Source of the DNA: an uncultured Collinsella sp.
GTDB lineage: Bacteria; Actinomycetota; Coriobacteriia; Coriobacteriales; Coriobacteriaceae
Assembly (NCBI GenBank): GCA_902388545.1
Contig: CABMPS010000048.1
Coordinates: forward strand, 1 to 11,456
Direction: 5' to 3'
Length of the DNA: 11,456 nt
Numbering within the stretch: position 1 is the first letter of the stretch; each line of letters opens with the position of its first letter. Under the pieces are notes generated by a model. The model was given only the letters and a program-made list of their open reading frames with translations, was not told the origin of the DNA and ran no database searches. Made by a program: the position numbers and the translations under genes. Below are positions 5,721 through 11,456 of this stretch, one piece after another.

Positions 5721-6359
5721 CTATTTGCCCAGCTTAGCCTTAACCAGACCGACCACGGTCGGGATGATCGATACGGCAACGATGCCGATAATCAGCAGCT
5801 CAAAGTGCTCCTGCACAAAGGGGATGCCGCCAAAGAAGTAGCCCAGCAGCGTGAAGACCGTCGACCAGGTAATGCCACCCAGCACGTTAAAGATGACAAA
5901 GTTGCGCCAATGCATGCCGCCCATGCCGGCGATGAAGGGCACAAAGGTGCGGATAAACGGGAAGAAGCGGCCGAGGAAAATGGCCAGGTGACCCCATTTG
6001 TCCAAGAAATCCTCGGACTTTTTGATACGCTCGGGCGTCATGGCCTTGACCTTACCCGAGGCAATGATCTTTTGGCCAAAGAAATGACCGATCATAAAGT
6101 TGCACTGATCGCCCAAGATGGCAGCCACCCATGCGACGGCAAGCAGAGCCACGATGTTAAAGCCGCCGTTATGGGCGAAGAAGCCCGAGGCGAACAGCAG
6201 CGAGTCACCGGGAAGGAACGGGAAGAACACCACGCCTGTCTCAATAAAGATAATGAGGAACACGCAGCCGTAGGCCATAAGCGGGCCGGCGGCAATCCAG
6301 CTGGCGATCGCGGTGCGCGGGTCTTTGAGCAGCTCAGCGATAAAATTGATGAAACCCAT
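5721..6359 (-). CDS. DedA family (VTT domain) inner-membrane protein
   Basis: This 212-residue polytopic membrane protein belongs to the DedA/SNARE-associated superfamily, linked in bacteria to lipid (undecaprenyl phosphate or phospholipid) translocation and membrane homeostasis. The family pattern is clear: FIETGVVFFPFLPGDSLLFA (about 38-57) with acidic E40 and D52, and GDQCNFMIGHFFGQK (83-97). LGRFFPFIRTFVPFIAGMGG (129-148) has R131 and R137, followed by MHWRNFVIFNVLGGITW. The two acidic and two Arg residues match those reported as essential in E. coli YqjA/YghB. The last segment (about 187-206) is hydrophobic. ATG 6359 has GAGAGG nine bases upstream; an in-frame upstream extension to 6443 is charged and unlike the family. 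A -10-like TATACT lies at 6411-6406. It is transcribed divergently from cysE. Its specific substrate is not known. Confidence 0.93.
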   Translation of the reverse strand: MGFINFIAELLKDPRTAIASWIAAGPLMAYGCVFLIIFIETGVVFFPFLPGDSLLFASGFFAHNGGFNIVALLAVAWVAAILGDQCNFMIGHFFGQKIIASGKVKAMTPERIKKSEDFLDKWGHLAIFLGRFFPFIRTFVPFIAGMGGMHWRNFVIFNVLGGITWSTVFTLLGYFFGGIPFVQEHFELLIIGIVAVSIIPTVVGLVKAKLGK

Positions 6360-6405
6360 GAAGTAAAACCTCTCAGTTGTGGGCGCGGATACGTCCAAGT
6401 TGACC

Positions 6406-6411
6406 AGTATA
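6406..6411 (-). promoter_or_regulatory. Possible -10 box for the DedA-family gene
   Basis: The minus strand reads TATACT 47 nt upstream of the start. The only -35-like hexamer (TTGCGC, 6437-6432) is at 20 nt, which is too far, so the assignment is tentative. Confidence 0.35.
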
Positions 6412-6513
6412 CGGTTGCGGCGCCCCCTCGTGCGCAACCCCACAAAAGCATGACTCCATTACCAGCAAGTTTGCATAACTGACACCTGTCGCGCAATGCC
6501 GCCAAGATTGTCC

Positions 6514-6541
6514 TTCCTAATCCCTAGCGAATCGCTATACT
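6514..6541 (+). promoter_or_regulatory. Putative cysE promoter
   Basis: TATACT (6536-6541) is a good -10; TTCCTA (6514-6519) is a poor -35 at 16 nt. The ribosome binding site AAGGGAGG (6568-6575) lies 7 nt before the GTG start at 6583. Confidence 0.45.
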
Positions 6542-6582
6542 TTATTGAACCGCATTGCCATGGCGCTAAGGGAGGGCGGCCG

Positions 6583-7287
6583 GTGAGCTTTATCAATACC
6601 ATTCGCGAGGACATCAAGACCGTCCAGGCGCAGGACCCCGCCGCGCAAAACGGTCTAGTCATCTTCCTTTCCTATCCTGGCCTGCACGCCAAGTGGAACC
6701 ACGTGCCCGAGCACTGGCTGTGGGAGCACGGTCATCGCTCGCTCGCCCGTGTGCTCTCGCAAATCACCCGCCACATCACCGGCGTCGAGATTCACCCTGC
6801 CGCGCAGATCGGCAAGCATCTCTTTATCGACCACGCCATGGGCGTCGTCATCGGCGAAACCACCATCGTGGGCGACAACTGCGTGCTCTACCAGGGCGTC
6901 ACGCTCGGCGGTACTGGCAACGAGACCGGCAAGCGCCACCCCACCCTGGGCAACAACGTCACCGTGGGCACAGGCGCCAAGGTGCTCGGCAACATTCGCA
7001 TCGGCAACAACGTCAAGATCGGCGGCAACTCGGTTGTCGTTAAGGACGTGCCCGACAACTGCACCGTCGTTGGCGTGCCGGGACGCATCATCAAGCGCAA
7101 CGGCTGCCGCGTGTTTGAGGAGAGCTTCGACGCCAAGCAGCATCGCGAGTACATGCCCGACGCCGCCGCCGAGCAGTCCGCGCTCAACCGTCAAGGCATC
7201 ACTGAGAACGCCCGCCGCGTCAAGGAACTCGAGCGAGAGGTGGCCGAGCTCAAGGCCCTCATCACCAAGCTCGTGGACGAGCGCTAG
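6583..7287 (+). CDS. cysE: Serine O-acetyltransferase
   Basis: This cytoplasmic enzyme of 234 residues makes O-acetyl-L-serine from serine and acetyl-CoA, the first step of cysteine synthesis. A short helical N-terminus (about 1-65) precedes a left-handed beta-helix of hexapeptide repeats (about 66-170). Typical runs are [20 protein letters not shown] and [20 protein letters not shown]. Family residues include His84 in [14 protein letters not shown], then [15 protein letters not shown] (His119) and GVPGRIIKR. The N-terminal domain is shorter than in E. coli CysE, as in many Gram-positive enzymes. The C-terminal 25 residues ([20 protein letters not shown]) form a predicted coiled coil, an addition that could aid oligomerisation. 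The GTG start at 6583 is chosen for its strong ribosome binding site and family-like N-terminus; an upstream in-frame ATG at 6496 lies before the promoter. No cysK is adjacent. Confidence 0.95.
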   Translation: MSFINTIREDIKTVQAQDPAAQNGLVIFLSYPGLHAKWNHVPEHWLWEHGHRSLARVLSQITRHITGVEIHPAAQIGKHLFIDHAMGVVIGETTIVGDNCVLYQGVTLGGTGNETGKRHPTLGNNVTVGTGAKVLGNIRIGNNVKIGGNSVVVKDVPDNCTVVGVPGRIIKRNGCRVFEESFDAKQHREYMPDAAAEQSALNRQGITENARRVKELEREVAELKALITKLVDER

Positions 7288-7323
7288 GGCCGCGGGCAAC
7301 CGCCACAGCATTAACGCCAGCAC

Positions 7324-7366
7324 AAAAGGCGCGCCAGGGAATCCGCCCCCGGCGCGCCTTCTTTTC
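7324..7366. terminator. Bidirectional terminator between cysE and the ABC exporter operon
   Basis: A perfect 10-bp stem AAGGCGCGCC/GGCGCGCCTT (7326-7335 with 7351-7360) has a 15-nt loop that can pair further. It is followed by CTTTTC on the plus strand and TTTTGTG on the minus strand. It serves both convergent transcripts. Confidence 0.85.
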
Positions 7367-7398
7367 GATGTGACATGCGGGACTGCCCCTTTGTCACC

Positions 7399-9402
7399 TT
7401 ATGCGAACTGGCTTAGGTAGAGGTCGGCATAAGCGCCCTCGGCAGCCAGCAGCTCCTTGTGCGTACCCTGCTCGATGATATTGCCGTGATCCATGACCAG
7501 GATGAGGTCGGCATCGACGATCGTCGACAGACGGTGCGCGATCACAAAGCTCGTGCGCCCGCGCATGAGCGCGTCCATGGCGCGGCCGATGGCGAGCTCG
7601 GTGCGCGTGTCCACACTCGACGTCGCCTCGTCCAGGATGAGGATCGCCGGGTTGTTGAGCAGCACGCGCGCAATGGTCAGCAGCTGGCGCTGGCCCTGGC
7701 TAATGCTCTCGGCATCGTTGGCCACCCGTGTGTCATAACCCTGCGGCATGGTGCGCACAAAGAAGTCGACCTGCGCGGCGCGCGCAGCCGCCACGATCTC
7801 CTCGCGCGTCGCCTCGGGGCAGCCGTAGGCGATGTTTTCGGCAATCGTACCATCGAACAGCCAGGCGTCCTGCAGCACCATGCCAAACTGCTGGCGCAGC
7901 TCGCCGCGGTCCATGCGGCTTGTGTCCACGCCGTCGAGCGTAATGCGACCACCGTCGATCTCGTAGAAGCGCATGAGCAGGTTGATGAGCGTGGTCTTAC
8001 CCGCACCCGTGGTTCCCACCACGGCGATCTTCTGACCCGGCTCGGCGGCAAACGACACGTCGCGCATAAGAAGTTTGTCGGGCGAATAACCAAAGCGCAC
8101 GTGCTCAAAAGCGACGCGGCCCTCAACGCGACCCGGCAGCTTGGCGGCCTCGTCCGGCAGCGGATCCGCCTCCATCTCGGGCTCGTCGAGCAGGTCGAAC
8201 ACACGCTCCGCACTCGCCAGCGCGCTCTGCAGCGAGTTGAAGGTGAACGACAGCTGCGTCATGGGTTCGGACGCCTCGTAGATAAACTGGAAGAACGCCT
8301 GGAACACGCCGACGGTCATATGCCCGGCAACCAACATACTGCAGCCCACAAGCGCAATCACGATCTGCGCCAAGCGGCCGATAAAGCGCACCGCAGGACC
8401 GACGGCATTGATCATAAAGTCGGCCTTGGTACTCACGCGTGCCAGCTCCCTCGAGGCCTCATGCACTTCGGCAGAGCTCTGACGCTCGCGGTTAAACGCG
8501 CGAATCACAAGACGGCCCGAATAGCCTTCCTCGACCGCACTCGTAATCTTGGATACCCACTCCTGGCGCTCGCCGGTCACGTCATGTGTGCGACGCGAGA
8601 CCACTTTGGTCACCAGCAGCGACAACGCCGTAAAGAACAAAAAGACCAGCGTGAGCGGCACGCTAAACACGAACATCACGCCCACGGCGCCCACCACGGT
8701 GCCGATCGACACCAGCAACTGCAGCAGTCCGCGCTGCATGCTTTCGGACATCTTGTCCAGGTCGTTGGTCGCGCGGCTGACGACCTCGCCGGGGCGATGC
8801 GCGTCAAAGTAGGCGAGCGGCAGACGGTTGAGCTTTTGCGCGATGCGGTTACGCAGACGCAGGTTGAGGCGTTCGGCCACGCTCGACATCAAAAAGCTCT
8901 GGAGCGCATAGAACGAGGCGGCGGCCGTCCAGATCATAAAGTAGATGAAGATGGTCCTGCCGCAGTTCTCCCAAGTGATACTGAAGGTGGTGTCGTTGGC
9001 AAACGCCAGCTTCACGTGTCCCCACAGCTCATCGATGACGCGGGCGCTGTACGCCGGCGCCGCGGTGTTAAAGATGGCGTAGAACACGATGCTCGCGAAC
9101 ACGAGGTAGAAGCGCCAGTGATCGCCGGCGGCCTCGCTCCACAGACGGCGCACCGTCGCCCAGGTGTCACTGGGTTTCTCGTCCTCGTCCTCGTCGCCCA
9201 CATCGCGCATGCGCTCTGCCTCAGCGCGGGCGCGCTCGTCCTCGGCGCGTTCGTTTTCCTCGTAGAGCGCTTGGCGGCGAGCCTCGCGCTCGGCTGCAGC
9301 CCTGGCAGCATCGTCCAGATCGGGCGCGACCGCCGTCTCCCCAGCCGTCCCTGTTGCCACGACGCCATCAACGACGCCTTGTTTCTTGAGCTCCTCGGTC
9401 AT
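7399..9402 (-). CDS. ABC exporter half-transporter, subunit with consensus Walker B (heterodimeric exporter)
   Basis: This 667-residue protein fuses a six-helix type IV exporter membrane domain (about 95-400) to an ATPase domain (about 425-667). Motifs are Walker A GTTGAGKTT (463-471), Q-loop Q511, signature SQGQ (568-571) in place of SGGQ, Walker B ILILDE (587-592) with catalytic E592, and H-loop H623. With the neighbouring subunit it should make a BmrCD/TM287-288-like heterodimer. The exported substrate (drug, peptide or lipid) cannot be told. The N-terminal 80-90 residues are an unusual charged extension: a helical stretch rich in Ala, Glu and Arg (about 30-66), then an acidic run GDEDEDEK. 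ATG 9402 has GGAGG eight bases upstream; GTG 9411 is in frame but sits against that site. The upstream subunit stops 1 nt before this start, so translation is probably coupled. Confidence 0.94.
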   Translation of the reverse strand: MTEELKKQGVVDGVVATGTAGETAVAPDLDDAARAAAEREARRQALYEENERAEDERARAEAERMRDVGDEDEDEKPSDTWATVRRLWSEAAGDHWRFYLVFASIVFYAIFNTAAPAYSARVIDELWGHVKLAFANDTTFSITWENCGRTIFIYFMIWTAAASFYALQSFLMSSVAERLNLRLRNRIAQKLNRLPLAYFDAHRPGEVVSRATNDLDKMSESMQRGLLQLLVSIGTVVGAVGVMFVFSVPLTLVFLFFTALSLLVTKVVSRRTHDVTGERQEWVSKITSAVEEGYSGRLVIRAFNRERQSSAEVHEASRELARVSTKADFMINAVGPAVRFIGRLAQIVIALVGCSMLVAGHMTVGVFQAFFQFIYEASEPMTQLSFTFNSLQSALASAERVFDLLDEPEMEADPLPDEAAKLPGRVEGRVAFEHVRFGYSPDKLLMRDVSFAAEPGQKIAVVGTTGAGKTTLINLLMRFYEIDGGRITLDGVDTSRMDRGELRQQFGMVLQDAWLFDGTIAENIAYGCPEATREEIVAAARAAQVDFFVRTMPQGYDTRVANDAESISQGQRQLLTIARVLLNNPAILILDEATSSVDTRTELAIGRAMDALMRGRTSFVIAHRLSTIVDADLILVMDHGNIIEQGTHKELLAAEGAYADLYLSQFA

Positions 9403-9403
9403 G

Positions 9404-11140
9404 CTACTCACCTCCCTTCATCTGCGATTCCGCGATGGCACGGTACACCACGCAGGTCTCCATCAACTCGTCGTGCGTGCCCAAGCCCACGACCTCACCA
9501 TCCTTGAGCACCACGATCTGGTCGGCATGCAGAATGGTCGAGATACGCTGCGCGATGATGAGCACCGCGGCATCGCGCGTCTCGTCCTGCAGCGCATGGC
9601 GCAGGGCCGCGTCGGTCTTAAAGTCCAGGGCCGAAAAGCTATCGTCGAAGATATACAGATCAGCGTGCTTCATGAGCGCACGGGCGATGGCCAGACGCTG
9701 ACGCTGGCCGCCCGAGAAGTTCGTACCGCCCTGCGCCACCGGGGTATCGAGCCCCTGCGGCTGATCGAGCACGAAGGTGCTCTGGGCAACCCGCAGCGCG
9801 TGAAGCATGTCGGCCTCGGTCGCACCCTCGTTGCCATAGCGCAGGTTGCTCGCCACCGTGCCCGAGAACAGCCACGCCTTCTGCGGCACGTAAGCGATAT
9901 GCCCGCGAATCTCGTCTTGCGAAAGGTCGCGCAGGTCAACACCGTTGAGGCGTATGGCGCCCTTCGAGGCATCGTGGAAACGCAACAAGAGCTTGGCCAC
10001 CGTCGATTTACCCGATCCCGTCGAGCCCACAATTGCGGTCGTTTGGCCACGGCGACAGGTAAAGTTCAGATCGCACAGGGTGTCCTCGTCGGCGTCGTCA
10101 AAACGAAACGACATATGATCGAACACGGCGACCGCGTCGGCTCCGTCCTTTGAGTCGGACGCGCCCGCGTTGAGCGTACCCTTACCATCGACGATGCTCG
10201 GCTCAATCTGGAGCACCTGCTGTGCACGGTTGAGGCACGCCGCGGCGCGCGGAAGCGTCAGAATCACCATCTGCGCCATCATCACAAAGAACAGGATCAG
10301 AATCGCGTATTCCAGCACGGCCGAGATGCTGCCGATTTGCATGGCGTGGACGCCTACGCGGTTGCCTCCCACCCACAGCACCGCCACCTCGGCGATGTTC
10401 ATCAGAAAGAAGCTGGAGCTATCGAGGCCCACAAACAGGTGGTTGACCTTGATGGCGTTGGCCGCGTAATCGCTAAACACCTCGTCTAGGCGCTGCTCCT
10501 CATGGCGCTCCTTGTTAAACGCGCGGATGACGCGCACGCCCACGATGTTCTCGCGCAGCACGACGTTCATGCGGTCGATAAAACTCTGCAGGCGCATAAA
10601 GATCGGCGCGGCATTAGCCACCGTAAAGACCGCCGCCACCAGTACAATCGCCACGACTGCACCCAGCAGCGTACCCATGGCGGGATCGATATGCCAGGCG
10701 AAGATGATGCCCGCCACGGCCAAAAACGGCACCGGCAGCACCAGCTGAATCGTCTGCAGAATCGCCTGCTGGATCACGTTGATGTCGTTGAGCGATCGCG
10801 TGATCATCGAGCCGGTGCCAAAGCGCTCAAAGTCGCTGGCAGACAGCTCGAGCGACTTGTCGTAGACGGCGTTGCGGATGTCACAGGCCACGTTGGCTGC
10901 CAGGCGGGCCGAAAGATAGCAGCCCAGCACCGCGCCACCGCTGGCCATGCCGGTCGCGATAAGCATGTACAGGCCGTTGCGCAGGATGTAGTCGACATCA
11001 CCCGTCGTGATGCCGGTATTGACCATATTCGCCAACATCGTAGGTACCAGCAGCGTGCCGACGTTATCTATCAGCAGCACAAACAGTGTCACCGCAATCA
11101 GCCCGCGATACGGCCTCATAAACCTCATTAAGAGTCGCAC
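9404..11140 (-). CDS. ABC exporter half-transporter, subunit with degenerate catalytic site (heterodimeric exporter)
   Basis: This 578-residue half-transporter has a membrane domain at about 1-310 and an ATPase domain at about 335-578. Motifs are Walker A GSTGSGKST (372-380), Q-loop Q420 and signature FSGGQRQ (475-481). Walker B is LYIFDD (495-500), where Asp500 replaces the catalytic Glu, and the H-loop is IIAQRIST with Gln531 in place of His. The partner carries the matching degenerate SQGQ signature, so this pair should have one degenerate and one active ATP site, as in known heterodimeric exporters. GTG 11140 is preferred: GAGGGG lies five bases upstream and the N-terminus MRLLMRFMRPYRG fits the family. 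It overlaps the MarR gene by 13 nt. ATG 11128 (TAATG overlap) is possible. It is the second gene of a marR-ABC-ABC operon. Confidence 0.95.
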   Translation of the reverse strand: MRLLMRFMRPYRGLIAVTLFVLLIDNVGTLLVPTMLANMVNTGITTGDVDYILRNGLYMLIATGMASGGAVLGCYLSARLAANVACDIRNAVYDKSLELSASDFERFGTGSMITRSLNDINVIQQAILQTIQLVLPVPFLAVAGIIFAWHIDPAMGTLLGAVVAIVLVAAVFTVANAAPIFMRLQSFIDRMNVVLRENIVGVRVIRAFNKERHEEQRLDEVFSDYAANAIKVNHLFVGLDSSSFFLMNIAEVAVLWVGGNRVGVHAMQIGSISAVLEYAILILFFVMMAQMVILTLPRAAACLNRAQQVLQIEPSIVDGKGTLNAGASDSKDGADAVAVFDHMSFRFDDADEDTLCDLNFTCRRGQTTAIVGSTGSGKSTVAKLLLRFHDASKGAIRLNGVDLRDLSQDEIRGHIAYVPQKAWLFSGTVASNLRYGNEGATEADMLHALRVAQSTFVLDQPQGLDTPVAQGGTNFSGGQRQRLAIARALMKHADLYIFDDSFSALDFKTDAALRHALQDETRDAAVLIIAQRISTILHADQIVVLKDGEVVGLGTHDELMETCVVYRAIAESQMKGGE

Positions 11141-11456
11141 GTCTCCCCCTCTTCTTGTTTTTCCACTTGGCTCTCGGCGGCTATCTGCTGTTTAAACGCT
11201 TCGCACTCCTCGTTGAGCACATGGGAAAACTTGCCGACCAGACGCATAATCTCACGCTGTTCCCAGGGATCGAGCGCGCCAAAGGCACGCTGCTCGGCTT
11301 TAACCGCCGGCAACGCATAGTGCTCGGCGAACCGCCGGCCCTCATCGGTCAAACAAACGACCTTATTCTTACGGCTGCCTTCGGCAAATTCCAGCGTCGC
11401 GAGCCCTCGCGCCGTCAGGGTTTTAATTGCCGAGTTAATGGTCTGCTTGCTATAGA
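11128..11456 (-). CDS. MarR-family transcriptional regulator, C-terminal part
   Basis: The gene is cut by the right edge; the last 108 residues are visible. They begin inside the winged helix: SKQTINSAIKTLTARGL is the recognition helix, and the wing follows with EGSRKNKVVCLTDEGRRFAE, a standard MarR motif. The rest is the C-terminal dimerisation helix region (ALDPWEQREIMRLVGKFSHV), ending in a Glu/Gln-rich tail. The stop overlaps the start of the ABC exporter gene by 13 nt. This marR-ABC-ABC layout is common, and the regulator most likely represses the exporter operon until an inducing compound binds; that role is inferred. The promoter and operator lie outside the window. Confidence 0.9.
   Translation of the reverse strand, partial: YSKQTINSAIKTLTARGLATLEFAEGSRKNKVVCLTDEGRRFAEHYALPAVKAEQRAFGALDPWEQREIMRLVGKFSHVLNEECEAFKQQIAAESQVEKQEEGETCDS

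Overview
The window looks chromosomal and comes from a GC-rich actinobacterial genome. Best guess is a coriobacterium such as Collinsella. This rests on overall composition, protein flavour and gene content; I could not confirm it by a search. Most genes are housekeeping or common accessory genes. The unusual parts are a fused and broken gene at 507-2316 and two intergenic stretches packed with long inverted repeats.

Left part (1-2457): the 5' part of the SRP RNA (ffs), read leftwards from a good promoter at 85-113, runs off the left edge. Behind it lies 380 bp of non-coding DNA made largely of three palindromic structures. Next, on the minus strand, is tRNA adenosine deaminase tadA, which runs in frame into the N-terminus of a glycerate kinase. 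The rest of the kinase is in another frame, after a TAA stop at 1558-1560. tRNA-Ser(UGA) is divergent from tadA.

Middle part (2461-7287): a TetR-family regulator (minus) stops 3 nt from the tRNA. It is divergent from lemA (plus), which ends in a strong terminator. A 480-bp gene-free region follows. It carries a 203-bp element with imperfect terminal inverted repeats, the ilvE terminator and a 125-nt nested palindrome with 29-bp arms. Then come ilvE (branched-chain aminotransferase, minus), a DedA-family membrane protein (minus) and cysE (serine acetyltransferase, plus), each with its own start signals.

Right part (7324-11456): a bidirectional terminator separates cysE from a three-gene minus-strand operon. 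The operon holds a MarR-type regulator (cut by the right edge) and two half-transporter ABC exporter subunits that overlap or nearly abut. One subunit has a degenerate Walker B/H-loop and the other a degenerate signature motif, which is the layout of a heterodimeric exporter with one active ATP site. The MarR protein probably controls the exporter.

No clearly new multi-gene system is visible. The best leads are the tadA-glycerate kinase fusion with its small AT-rich frameshifting insert, and the palindromic intergenic elements, which look like members of repeat families.
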